A stretch of DNA of 64,000 nt from Acanthosepion pharaonis (Eukaryota > Mollusca > Cephalopoda > Sepiida > Sepiidae), in assembly GCA_903632075.3 (NCBI GenBank), contig CAHIKZ030000580.1, positions 1,944,001-2,008,000 on the forward strand, written 5' to 3'. This document shows, in pieces, positions 12,501 to 23,991 of the stretch (within the stretch, counting starts at the first letter, position 1; every line of letters begins with the position of its first letter). Both the position numbers and the translations under genes were made by a program. The notes beneath the pieces are model-generated. The model saw only the letters and a list, made by a program, of their open reading frames with translations. It was not told the DNA's origin and searched no databases.

Positions 12501-12726
12501 ATCATAGACAAAGAACACCATTGGAAAATTAAGCACATATGCTAGGCGACTAAAGTCTCCTAAGCCAACCAAGAATAGTAATGAATACAATATGGGAACC
12601 AGTAATAAGGAGTGCCAGAGAAAAGCGATAATAACAACAAAAATTGCGATATAAGCTCTGGTAAAAAAAATCAGTTGATGAGACATTAGGTTTATAATAC
12701 TCAGAAATTCATACACATGTCCTCAA

Positions 12727-12800
12727 GGACACATGGCTCAGTGGATAAAGGTGTGACAGGACCCAAAGAGTGTGAGTTCAATACCTGGTTAAGGCAGTGG
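12727..12800 (+). promoter_or_regulatory. tRNA-like segment with Pol III A and B boxes
   Basis: TGGCTCAGTGG (12734-12744) fits the A-box consensus TRGYNNARNNG at every position. GTTCAATAC (12776-12784) fits the B-box GWTCRANNC. Their 31-base separation is tRNA-like. The flanks do not form a clean cloverleaf, so this is a tRNA-derived module as in SINEs, not a tRNA gene. Whether it drives transcription is not known. Confidence 0.7.
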
Positions 12801-12918
12801 AGAACTTGGAGAGGGGAATTAATAACTGATAACTGACATCCATTAAACATGGCACCTGGAACTAGGACAGTCTACCCTAGTGAACGAAATAAAGGGTTCG
12901 GTTTGACATTCTAACCGC

Positions 12919-12950
12919 CTGAAGCAGGCCGGAGCATACAACAGCCGAAA
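12919..12950 (+). ncRNA. Hammerhead-like core (degenerate)
   Basis: CTGAAGC, then a helix GGC/GCC closing a loop, then GAAA follows the order of the hammerhead conserved core (CUGANGA, stem II, GAAA), with C in place of the last A. Stems I and III are not convincing. Hammerhead ribozymes are known in Penelope-like elements, which is why it is noted. Probably inactive. Confidence 0.3.
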
Positions 12951-13129
12951 CATAATAAATATGGTGACAAAGATGAGGACAATAGTCCAAATAATGTAAA
13001 ATGTGTACATAATACTTCATCTCAGAAATATAGCTAAATATCTTTGCCCCTTGACGATATGAAATGACTTGTGGATATGCACTTGTACATGGGCAGCAAC
13101 ATCAGGTCTTTTTTGACACCACTCCCTCA

Positions 13130-13990
13130 GTTTTTGTGCACACATGACAGCATTGGCTTTGTGTGCATCTAAGCACTCATTCAAGTTCCCAATAGTCTAG
13201 TACTGGTTGTTCTTTATTTTTGTTTTTCTGCACCACTGACATCAATGGAATTAAACCTTTTAGAGGACCAAGTTCCTTTTCAGAATAAGGCTGCAACCAA
13301 CCATTACCAAGCCAGGTCTTCAGCTCATGGTCATATTCTTCCTCAACACCTTTTGGTACTGGGTATTTATGCATCCTGTTTTGCAAATTCTCCCATGTTT
13401 AACCACCTCACCACTTCCATGATGTGACCCATATCTTCTTGTTTGGGTCAAATTAGACACAGAAATCAGGTTCTTCTATTTTAATGTCAACACAACAAGC
13501 CATCCCATGCTTGGGAAAACCATACATTGCCACACTCCATTATTTGAAATCCACCCAGCTTTTTAATAGTTGAACCCAAGCAACAGGTAAAAACAATAGC
13601 TCTCCATCCACTACCAATACCTCAATGTCAAGGGTGGGTTGTATTGTCCACATCAAAGTTAATATTTCCAATGTCTGTGAGCAACCCATGTCCGCCAGTG
13701 ACACTCTCTTGATTCCATTCAAGCGAACATGTAAAACAGGTAGTGCCTTATTCACAACTTGCTTGGGGAAGAGACCAGCACTGACATCTTGTCCTCTTCC
13801 TCTTCCCTGGACACACTGAAGCAATGTGTCCTAACCCATGACACCTAGAAGCATCGCATTGTTATGCGTGTTCTGTGTGGCTGACAGGCATCTTCCCCAA
13901 GTAAGTGAATGGAAGGTGGTGACGACTGTTCTACTGGTTTGGGGACTATGAATGTGTCTCCCATGATCATAATGACAATCATGAAGAATA
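13130..13990 (-). pseudogene. LTR retrotransposon family A: gag knuckle, protease, RT start
   Basis: Upstream half of the element continuing at 9.4-11.5 kb. In minus sense: a zinc-knuckle-like block ending GHIASVCPG near 13820; a protease block PVLHVRLNGIKRVSLADMG near 13710, with DMG where DTG/DSG is expected; and the RT N-terminal block KYPVPKGVEEEYDHEL followed by GLIPLMSVVQKNKNK near 13240. The order agrees with the plus-strand copy at 51.7-53.7 kb. Gag upstream of the knuckle is missing beyond about 13990. Confidence 0.75.
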
Positions 13991-14239
13991 AGAAGTTAAA
14001 TACAGCAAGCTAGGAAGATATTTCAAGGTAAATTAGTAGAACAAATTAATGTGATACATAGAAGACTAACAAAAAAATATTCCATTGAATTAGGCTACCA
14101 TTTGCAAAAGATAAAGTCTTTGCCCTCTTCATTAAAAACAGCAAAGATTTAACATTTGTAAATAGCATCGACTATAAAAGTCACATTAAATGTAGTAGAC
14201 ATCCATTTATCTTGAGATAATGATAGCGCCCTGTTTGGT

Positions 14240-14690
14240 CAAAATTCAGTCCTTTGGTGGTGAGACTGGAGTGACCTCTCCAGGTTGCAGGCCTTGGCAA
14301 TGGTATATGGATGCTGTGCACGGCCCAGACCACATGGCATAATACAAGTGTTGGTGTGCAGATATTGAAGCATCTGTCTATATTTCTGAGATGAGGTATT
14401 ATTTACATTATTCGGACTATTGTCCTCATCTTTGTTGCCATAATTGTCACAACATTTCAGCCTTTGTACACTCTGGCCTTCTTCAGGTCAGAATGTCAAA
14501 CTGAACCCTTTGTTTCACTTGCTGGGGTAGACTGTTCTGGTTCCACATGCCATGTCTAATGGATGTCAGTTATCAGTTATCTCCTGTTAATTCACCTCTC
14601 CAAGTTCTTCCCTGTGCTATACATTGGATAAAAAGTTGTGAGTTCAATACCTGGTTAAGGCAGTGGAGCTACAAAGGATAGACTATAATT
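14240..14690 (-). mobile_element. Penelope-like 3'-end fragment with inverted junction
   Basis: The minus strand repeats the sequence of the 11.4/12.9 kb arms: GACAAAGATGAGGACAATAG equivalent near 14420, a hammerhead-like core at 14455-14486, and a block matching CATGGCACCTGGAACTAG near 14545. Near 14610 the orientation flips and GTGAGTTCAATACCTGGTT (B box 14642-14650) reads in plus sense. So this fragment too is a foldback, smaller than the one at 11.4-13.0 kb. Confidence 0.7.
14455..14486 (-). ncRNA. Hammerhead-like core, second copy
   Basis: Minus sense CTGAAGA (14480-14486), stem II GGCC/GGCT with one wobble, and GAAA (14455-14458). This copy matches the CUGANGA core exactly. A possible stem III with a bulge follows, but the expected cleavage-site nucleotide appears to be G, which hammerheads do not use. 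Candidate only. Confidence 0.3.
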
Positions 14691-14699
14691 GTATCTGGT

Positions 14700-15977
14700 G
14701 GTAATGTTTCAAGAACTCTGAAATTGAAGTATCATTCAACCCTAATCCCCATGCATTAGAAGATTTAAATGTTACAATTGCTTGTCTATTGGAAGTTGAA
14801 TAAGGAAGTGTTTTTGAACTAATACACAAAGCATTAGACACAAAACTGGATATGACTGTCAAAGCTTACTGGTAGTAAGTTAACATTTCAGATTCTGATC
14901 AATTCACCACCCTCAGCTGGAGAAAGGTCACTACAAACTGTTTGAAAGGGATTTCTATTAAGAAATGACTTTGAAGGATCACTGTAATCATACAAGAAAC
15001 CTCAAAAATTGGTAGAAGATTAGATGAGCTTGGCTGGTGAAAGAAAAAGAAAACTTTTCTACTAAATAATTAACAGGATACTTAAACACACAAAAAGAGG
15101 AAAACACCAAAAATGAATTAGTGTGTATTTACAATAATAAAGTTGATGACTAAGTGATTTCTTGCTAACTTTTTAATTTAGGCATGCCTGGGAACTGGGA
15201 AACATTTAAAGCTTTAATAAATAATTAAATAAACTTTAATTCAGGAAAAGAAAGGCATGTTCAACAACAATAGATTCCTATTTTAGGATGGCGCATGACC
15301 CTCAATCCGTCTCATTATCAGTGGATGACGGTACATTAGTTCCTATCATTACAGAATTACATCCTACATTCTTGTCAGATAAAAATCTTAAAATATGCAG
15401 TCACTTTCTCATCTGTGCATCCCATGGATGCAATTAAAGATTCCCATGAAAAGGCAAAACTAATCCATTTATGACATGTCATAGTAAAAGGAATTTTTTG
15501 TTGGTCGATACTAAAAGTAAATAACGACATAATTAATTTCAAATGTAACTAATATTTTTTTGTAACCAAATGCAAATCATTTGTCAAATGAACTAAATAT
15601 TGATGATATTACAATTTTTTTTTAAACTAACATTTTGTATTTTTGCTGTTAATGTACTTTTTGAAACTATCAGAGTAAAAAGTTTCAACAAGCAGAGATT
15701 TATTTGTAATCAACATTCAATTAAGTGTACAATTAATATTTCAGAACTCAAAAAATGTCTTCAGATGAAATAAATTTTCCTGTATGGATTGGTACAGACC
15801 GTAGGGAGGGCAATTTTTTTTAATTTTAAATAATAAACACCACACTAATCATTTGAGGTAATTCATTCAAATACATTTTACTAGTTCTTCGTTTCTTTCT
15901 TACTTTTTCCTTCTTTTATTGGGCAGTGGGATGTATGCATGCCATGGAATAGACATCAATGTCTCCTTACAATTTAT

Positions 15978-16018
<41 letters not shown>

Positions 16019-16090
16019 TTTGTTCATTCTGTCAATTATCAAAAAAGATTTTTTTTTAAAATTGTACTGTGATTGATTAAGTGTACTCAT
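14700..16090. other. No gene seen
   Basis: Moderately AT-rich sequence with a 30-base A-run near 15990. A slightly GC-richer block around 15290-15470 could be an old repeat, but I recognise nothing in it. Confidence 0.55.
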
Positions 16091-16096
16091 TTTGTA

Positions 16097-17165
16097 GATA
16101 CCTCCATGAGATTGCTAAAAATAGAGAATAGCATGATGAAAAAGACACCAAACTTGACGAAAACAAAATTTTATCTGCTAAATGCTTGTTATTATTAAGA
16201 GGAAAGATCAAAGTATTTTGGGGGTATTTTTTTTACATTTTTTAATCATTCCGAGCACATCCAAAATTTTCATTAAAATCTTTTTTTTTAGTTAGCAAAA
16301 TTGACAGATAATCAATCATGGCAACCATTTTTTTCCATTTTAAAAAAAAAAAAAAAAAAAACCGATGATCTCAGTTTAAAATCTTTTGAAAAATCAATTA
16401 TTTTTTCAAAACTTATTTTAAGAAAATCAGAAATTATGATGTCTATTTAAGATATTTTCAACCAAGCTTAACTTAGCTTAGCTTCTGCACCGAAAAGATG
16501 TAATTTGAAAATAAAACAAAGCAGTATCACTCGACAGTTGATGAATGACATATTGACGGATTACGTGAGGATAATTTGTTCTACAGAAGGAGAAAAGTGA
16601 AATTAAGTGAACAAATTATTTACCTCATTATTTTTAAGGAAAACTTTCAGCACTAATTTTTTTTTGTTTGTACTTAGCTTTACATTTACGATGCTTTATA
16701 GAAAATATATTATAAAGAAATTAAAAAATAAGACTTAAGAGTGAGATTAAATTTCATAAGAAAGGCATTTAATTTATAGGTACCTTTCTTATAAAATTTT
16801 ATTAAAAGTGGACATAAAATACTATAATTTTATGTACATTTATTACATTTTACTCTTATTTGTATTTCCATTCATTTTATTATTAATTTTGATATTTCAT
16901 TTATGGAAAAATGACATAACTGAAATTAATATAAAAATAAGATCATACAAATTTCATGAGATTTTAATATTTTAACAACTTAAATGTAAAAATCTATTAT
17001 AATTAAAGAAAAAACAAATAATTGTATTAAAAATTCATTTTTCATCAAAAGATTTTTTTGCTTTCAGAAAATATTATCTATATTCATAAAAGTAAATAAA
17101 AACATTTGAAATTAAATGATATCTTTGTTTTATTGAGTTTTCTATGTTACAATTCAGAGTAATTA
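16097..17165 (+). repeat. GGTACC-family repeat, copy 2 (right-truncated)
   Basis: Begins TA|GATACCTCCATGAGATTGC and follows the 19398 copy in order: the GAGGAAAGATCAAAGTATTT block, the TTTTCAAAACTTATTTTAAG block, the AACAACTTAAATGTAAAAAT block and the TTTTATTGAGTTTT block. Similarity fades near 17160 in an A-run, and no right inverted end follows. Two tandem-oriented copies 3.3 kb apart suggest a segmental duplication or repeated insertion. Confidence 0.8.
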
Positions 17166-17169
17166 AAAA

Positions 17170-19390
17170 AAACAAAAAAAAAAAAAAAAACAAAAAAAAA
17201 CAATAATTTCCATCTGTGAAATTAAATCTTTGAGAATTCCATACATTGACATTCATTACCTGTTTTACAAATTATTTAATATAATCATTCATTATACAGT
17301 TAGTTTATGAATCAAATGTTTATTTGATGCAACTTTTAAAATTTTGACTAGTCTTATGAAAATTGATTTCGTTGGCGTCAAATAAGAATAAAGAGAAATT
17401 AATTATGCTACTGCGAACACTAGATTTAAAAGAAAAAGAAAAAGTTAAACAATAAAATATTCCATTCCAGAAGAATATTTTAAAAATGAACGTTGAACTT
17501 TTGTCTTTTTTTGGTTTATGGAGATCATTATTTTCTGAAGCTCAAAACCCATCTTGTTTTTTTGGTCACTTCACAGAAAGTTGCCTTTTTCCCAAATATT
17601 CGAATTTCTGTGGGAATTTTTTAAGAGAATGACAAATAGATTTGGGATGGTCTTCTCATTTTCTCAGATTTACTTTCAATCTGATAGTTTTTAATTCCTC
17701 TTTCTTTTTTCTTATTCAACGTCATAAGAACTTTTTCGTACTCTCTCTTTGTATCTGTGTATTATTGTACTTCAATTCCATGGTCAGCCATCATTCACTG
17801 GCGTTGCAAAATGACAAAAAAGGATTCTCTTTCCACTAAATTTCATTTTGTCTTCGCACTTCATTATTGCTATGAAATGAAATAGTCAACGTCATTGTGC
17901 TGATTCGTTTACTTTCCAAATAAAGTTTGTGATGAACAGTTATTTGAGAAAACATCAAATGAATACGACTAATAATAACAGTGTAAAAGTAAGACCAAAG
18001 AAAGTCTTTTTTTTGGTTTGTTAGCGGAAGCGATGGAAGGGATACATAACCGTCGTGTCTACTGGACAACATTGCGTGTAGTAAATTCATTATTTTCTAT
18101 CCGTTTTGTTTTTTTGGGTTTAAATCAGTTTTATGAATTAATTTCGAAACAAATTATTTTTTGCCAATTGGATCTATTACGGTTAACACAGAATTTTTTC
18201 ATAATCAGTATTTGATTAATAAACTGTGTGTAGTTGATGATTTTGGAATGATCGGAATAAATACCCTCCTAAAATAACTGTATTCATAAAATCAGTTATT
18301 TGATTTTTGTTTTTAATATACAAGTTTTTTTAATTCAAAAGCGAAGAGAAACCTGAAGGAAAAAAAAAATTAAATTACTAAAAAAAAAAACTGAAAAAAT
18401 GAAGTTTTTTTTTCTTAGTTTATTACTGTCTCTGTTTTTTTAATTTAAAATATTTTACATTTTTTTTCTTTCTAAACGAACTGCGTCTCTTCGGAGGAAA
18501 ACTTACGGAAAGAAATCGCAGGTTTGAATTTTGTTGGAAACATTTTTAAACTTTCTCGAATGAGCATCTCCGTTGATTTAAAATAAAACATTTTTAAAAA
18601 TGTGGGGGCTTTGTCTCCAATACGAGTATCAACTAAAAAAATTAACGTTTGAATTTTCTAAAATAATGCTTTGAATTTCAAAGAGTCCAATTTGAAGCAA
18701 CCTTTTTAGGGGCCTTTTTATTTTCCAAAGAGGCCAAATCAATGATTAGAATTCTTTGTAGTGTTATGGACATAGTTTTGTTTTTAAAACAACGAGTTTA
18801 GTTTAATTTTTCTTGTTTCATTAGCAATCAATGTTTGATTACGATTAACGAAAAAAACAAAAAAAGAAAAGAACAAAATGTCTTCATGAAAATAAATTAA
18901 AATATAAGAAAGAACCAAATTCATCACAAATTTTTGAAGCATTTTCTCTTATTTAATTGTAAAGCGATTGGATACTGGATTGTCTAGTGTTCTCCTAGAA
19001 TAAAATTTTTAATTGTTCATTTTTTTCCAATGCTTATATAGAATGTCAACAGTTAAAAAAAGATTTTACATACCCCCTTATTTTGACTAATCTTACCAAA
19101 AGCCAGTTAAAATTTTAAACAAAGAGGTTTTCATAATGTTTTATCTATTAATTCTTATGAACCCTTTTCTGTTATTATTCATTATGGATCACTTTCCCTA
19201 CACTATTTTTTTAGCATTGATCTTTTTTCTGTGATCTAATTCCCTATTGCATTTCACTCAGAATTTGTAAATGATCATCTTAAAACTAATGTTGATGATA
19301 TGGAAAAAAAGTTCCAAATTGTATCATGTTTTTTGAACTTTCTGTGTCCTACAAATTTTTCATAGTTTCACGCAGAACAAATGTGTTGAT
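17170..19390. other. No gene seen
   Basis: AT-rich. Short open frames on both strands near 17.6-18.2 kb overlap one another, lack recognisable domains and are left uncalled. Confidence 0.55.
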
Positions 19391-19397
19391 AAATTTA

Positions 19398-21338
19398 GGT
19401 ACCTCCATGAGATCACTAAAAAGAGTATAGCATGACAAAAAAAGACACCAAACTTGGCAAAAACAAAACTTTATCATGTAAATGTTGTTATAAAGAGGAA
19501 AGATCAAAGTATTTTGGGGTATTTTTTCTTTTACATTTTGTAATCATTCCTAGCACGTCCAAAATTTGTTAAAAATCTTGTTTTTTTTTTTACTCAGCAA
19601 AATTGACAGATAATCGATCACGTCAGCCATTTTTTCCCCAATTTATAAAAAAAAAAAATCTAGTTTGAAATTCTTTTAAAAATCAATTATTTTTTCAAAA
19701 CTTATTTTAAGAAAATCAGAAATAATGTTTATTTAAAATATTTTGAACCAAGTTTAACTTTAGTTTCTGCGTCGAAAAGACGTAGTTTGAAAATAAAACA
19801 AAGCAGGTCATAACCTTTTGCGTCACTTGACAGGTGACGAAAGACATTCATCATGACGTTTTGATAGCTTACGTGAGAATAATTCCTTCTACGGAAGGAG
19901 AGAAGTGAAATTATTTAGATTTAAGTGAAAAATTATTTTACCTCGTTATTTTTTAGGGAAAATTTCAGCGCTCTAATTTTTTTTTTTTTTTATTTTGCTT
20001 GGCGATTTTCATCTTTTACATTTACGATGCTATGGAAAAATATATTATAAAGAAATTAAAATATTAAATGAGAAAAAGTAAATTAATTAATAGTACCTTT
20101 CTTATTAAATTTTATCAGACGTGTACATAAAATACAATTTTAAATTTCATAAGATGATAAAATTCTCAGTTGAAATGGAAAAATCAAATTAACTTCTTTC
20201 CAAAAATAAATCTATATCTCAAAAAGGACATTTATGAAACTGAATGCGGCTTTTTAACTAATTTTATAATATTTTAACAACTTAAATGTAAAAATCTATT
20301 ATAATTAAAAGAAATAAATAATTGTATTAAAAATTCAGTATTTAAGTTAAATACTAGACAGAAACTCAATCCACGTGACGTTTTTTTTATTGCATGCATG
20401 ATACTTCTGGTCTTCCGTAGATTTGAATAATAGTCTTATTATTGACACAATATTTTTTTATATATTATTGTTCATTAGTTTGTAAAAAACTTTAGAAATT
20501 ATAATCTGTAAATATATATCTACTTAATAACAACATTCGTTAAATTCTACAAACTTTTCCTAATTTTAGATGAATTAACAACATTTAATGTAAAAAAAAT
20601 AATATTTCAGAAATAACAAAAATTGTTTTAAAAATTCATTTTTCATCGAAATATCTTTTGCTTTCAGACAATATTGTCCATGTTCATTAAAATAAATAAA
20701 ATAAATTAAAAGCTTTTTGAAATTAAATAATATTTTGTTTTATTGAGTTTTGTATGTTAAAATTCAGAGATGATTTTCAGGTAGAGGTGATCCAACTAAA
20801 AAAAAAAAAAAACATGATTTATTTCCCAAACCTTGTGCTTTTAACTAAATGATCTCTGCCCAAAAATTGAAATTATAGAGTTTTCGTACAATTAGTTATG
20901 GTGTGTGTCTGGGGGATTATACATATATAAAAAAAAAATTTTACCAGGACTTTAAAAAAGGAAAAATATTTATAATAAGTTCCATTTTTGAATAGTTTTG
21001 AAAGTTTCATTAAAATCCGAAATTATTTTTTTTTGCAAATTTTCAAAATTAATGTTTGTCATAAAAAAAAAACGCGCTAAAATTTTATTTTTAGTTCTAG
21101 TGATACAAAGAGAAACAAGTTTGTTTGTTTGTTTGTTTTTTTTTTTTTGTTGTTGTTTTTTTTTTTTTAAATCAAAATTTAGAATGTTCTAAATAGGAAA
21201 AATTTTTAAAATAATTTAAAAATACTTTGATCTTTCCTCTTAATAATAAACATTTAGATGCTAAAATTTTGTTTTCATCAAGTTTGGTGTCTTTTTCATC
21301 AACCTATGCTCCGTTTTTAGCAATCTCATAAAGGTACC
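19398..21338. mobile_element. Complete GGTACC-family element with long TIRs and TA target duplication
   Basis: Left end TA|GGTACCTCCATGAGATCAC and right end, reverse complemented, TA|GGTACCTTTATGAGATTGC. The inverted homology continues for about 160 bases through the AAGACACCAAACTTG and GAGGAAAGATCAAAGTA blocks. TA on both sides is the target duplication of the Tc1/mariner superfamily. The interior (about 1.6 kb) has no open frame resembling a transposase, so the element is non-autonomous. Copies or parts occur at 1414, 16097, 25550 and 34869. Confidence 0.85.
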
Positions 21339-21372
21339 TATGTAAATTTGTTGTTTAATACATATATTTATT

Positions 21373-21374
<2 letters not shown>

Positions 21375-21459
<85 letters not shown>
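21375..21459. repeat. (TA)n microsatellite
   Basis: About 42 TA units next to the right end of the GGTACC element. Confidence 0.97.
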
Positions 21460-21461
<2 letters not shown>

Positions 21462-22282
21462 ATAAATAAATAATCAGTCTTGTTTGTTTGCTTTTACATC
21501 TTCAGTTGGACTAAACTTGAGTCCGGCATGTTCTTGTAGTTGGACCTTCTTCTAGCAGGAATAAACAGCACTTGTTCCTAATTTAACAACATGTAAACAC
21601 ATGGTCCTCTACAAGAACATGAGGAATATATTTTTTAAAACCTCATTACTTTTTAGTGTTAGTTAAACTATTTTCCCATTTCTTTCAATATTCATTCTGT
21701 ATATACTCAAAAGTATAATTAAGGATTTTTTTCCTCAACTCTCCAAATATTAATTCTTTATATTTTCTTTCAAGAAAATCAGCCCACACATTTAGTGTTA
21801 TAAATATAGCAGAAAAAAAAAAAAAAAAAAAAAAAAAAACACAGAATATGCCATTCATGGAAATAGTATCTTATCTATTTGAATTTGACACTGAAAAGTA
21901 AATTTTACATTCTGATCTACAGCACCTCCAGCTGTTGTTTTATATCATAAGACTGGCCGAATTAGCTGCGCCTTGCTGTATGTCACACATTTTTTTTTTT
22001 GTAAAAAAATGATTATTGATTTTAAATCATTGTTATAATTTGTAGAGAAAAATGATGCATTTCAATATTACTCTATGATCTTGACAATGTGAACTCCATT
22101 TTCTATATTTGGGATAAGTCATTCCCTTGTCCAAATTTAAATTAAATCAAAAGGAAAAAAAATAAATAAATAAATCAAGAGGTTTGTTTATCCAAGTACC
22201 CTAAGGTTTCAGAATATATATGATTGTGGGAGTATCTCCAAAACCCTAGGAGGGGTTTGATAGCAAATGGTTAGAAACTACC

Positions 22283-22316
<34 letters not shown>

Positions 22317-22583
22317 ATTTTTTTAATCTATGACCAATTTTCTATTAATGATTTCATAAACAATAGTAATAACAGAAGAGAAAACATGCTAGAATGCAGT
22401 CTAGAATATTTTTTAACACAAAAGAAATGCACTATGTTTATACTTAGTACAAGTATTGCATACCTATATTTTAATAAACATTTTCTCAGTGAGATATGTC
22501 ATCTGAAATAAAAGATTTTATCCAAAGATATTAAAAAAGAATCATATTTCTAGCAAAAAATAGAAAAACAAAAATTAACTCAC
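21460..22583. other. Presumed start of an ARAP-like intron; no exon seen
   Basis: Lies immediately downstream (minus sense) of the splice donor at 22583. AT-rich with A-runs and microsatellites; no further exon recognised. The following ARAP exons were not found anywhere between 1 and 22.5 kb, so the intron may extend beyond the window. Confidence 0.55.
22283..22316. repeat. (TA)n-(TG)n microsatellite
   Basis: Ten TA units followed by seven TG units. Confidence 0.95.
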
Positions 22584-23991
22584 TGCTATTAAAAGGTTTT
22601 TGTAATCCAGTTGAGGGTGCATGTTGAGGTGGTGGAACTGAATTTAGTGTCTCTGGATAAAAAGCTTGCTGCATTATCGAAGTTGGTACAGAGGGTACTG
22701 TGGATCCATGCTGAAAAAATGGATCAAACTCCATTTCATCCAATCCAGATACAGATCCCCGATTAAAAATCTCACACACAGGCCCAAAGTCTTTGAATGG
22801 ATCTTGTCCATTAAATAGATCCAATGATTTTATAGATGACTTTGCTTTATCTATGGGCCGAGGTGGAACTGGTGGAGCTTTTTCATTTGGTAAAGGTGGT
22901 GGAGGATATGATGGTGGTTCAAAGTTATATTGTGAATAGTCTGTTTTTTCAGTTTGTTTATTAAGTGTTTCTGATTGAGATGAGGAAGATGGGGATGATC
23001 TAGCAGAGGAAGATTGTGCAACAGGCTCTTTGCCACTTTCTTGATTTTGATGGCTTTCAAGAACCCACAGTGATTCATACATAGAGTTATGAGCTTTAGT
23101 TGCATTGTATGGTATGTCGTTAGCACTTTCAGATGTATGTTGTGCAATGGATTCAACATCAAAGTTGAATACCTTATTCGGTTCTGGTTTTATGGTATCT
23201 TTTGAATTGTTTGCCATATCATCATTAACAACATTGGTTAAGGCAGTATAAGATAGAGTGTTTTGAATCTTGTCAGGGTATTTAATAAAATAAGGATCAA
23301 AATCAAGCAGAGTCGATGTGCTTCTCTGGTAGCATTTCTCAGCATCTTTATCACTTTGATTTCTTTGAGCTACAGGAGTCAAATCAGGCTGGCAATGATT
23401 CACACCAGAGACTAAACTCAGAGTAGCAGGATTCAAATTGATGGTAGGGTTAATATCTTTCATTACTGGTTCAGTTAATACTGGATTCTGTGATGTTCCA
23501 ATTACAAATTCAGATTCACTAGGTATAAGTAACTTTGACCGTGGCTTTGGCACTGGACGATCAAATTCATCTGTCATATTCTTCTTCATGACAGTCACTC
23601 TTGGCTTTGGAATGGGTTTTTCTGGAATGATTGCCGTTTTCAGCACACACATTTCACCTAATACCTGTTCTTGCTTTTTACGATTGTTTTTGGGAGGTAA
23701 TACAGGTGGTGGTGACCCCACAGGAGGGTCTGGAGCTGGAAATGGTGGAATATCATCATCAAAATTAAATGGAATGCTTTTAGCATAACAGTAGTCACCT
23801 GATACAGGAAGGTTTGCCAATATACGTTTCTTATGACCTGGCAGCAAAATGCCAATTTTGTCAAGGATTTTCTCATTTAAAAATGTGCATTTCTCCAGTG
23901 TGTCATAACCATTCTGCTTTAAAATAGGTTCATAATGTCCAAGTTGCATTTGCTGCAGCCATTCCTGCAGCGAACCAGTTTTCAGTGCCAT
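22584..23991 (-). CDS. ARAP-like Arf-GAP/Rho-GAP, first coding exon (SAM domain and proline-rich linker)
   Basis: The start ATG follows directly on a splice acceptor (TATTTACAG|ATG), and the exon ends at A|GTGAGT, giving 469 codons plus one base. Residues about 6-62 form a SAM domain (EWLQQMQLGHYEPIL, then DKIGILLPGHKKRIL). A proline-rich linker follows with PIPKPR (126-131), PVPKPR (146-151) and KAPPVPPRP (371-379), all SH3-ligand types, and a serine-rich stretch at 328-340. FDPYF (231-235), DPFKDF (397-402) and FDPFF (422-426) resemble AP-2-binding DPF motifs. A SAM domain at the extreme N-terminus plus PxPKPR repeats is the ARAP pattern. ARAPs are PIP3-responsive GAPs for Arf and Rho GTPases at membranes and actin; in mammals PxPxxR motifs bind CIN85. 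The PH, Arf-GAP and Rho-GAP domains would lie in later exons that are not seen. Paralogue not assigned. The open frame runs 17 codons past the donor into the intron. Confidence 0.85.

Larger units (their letters stand above)
12475..13003 (+). repeat. Right arm of the Penelope-like inverted repeat (plus sense)
   Basis: Opens with the coding block LWDQVEIIDKE in plus sense and continues through the same 3' sequence as the left arm to the shared GACAAAGATG block near 12970. It represents a second, 5'-truncated Penelope-like end in opposite orientation. It holds the tRNA-like segment near 12734 and a hammerhead-like core near 12919. Confidence 0.85.

Noticed and set aside
12727..12800. A functional tRNA gene
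   Set aside because: Promoter boxes fit but arms do not pair into a cloverleaf, and the segment is inside a mobile element.
19398..21338. A mariner transposase gene inside the GGTACC element
   Set aside because: No frame with DDE/DDD spacing or helix-turn-helix blocks was found inside.
23438..23788. Glycine-rich plus-strand frame
   Set aside because: Antisense shadow of the proline-rich ARAP-like exon.
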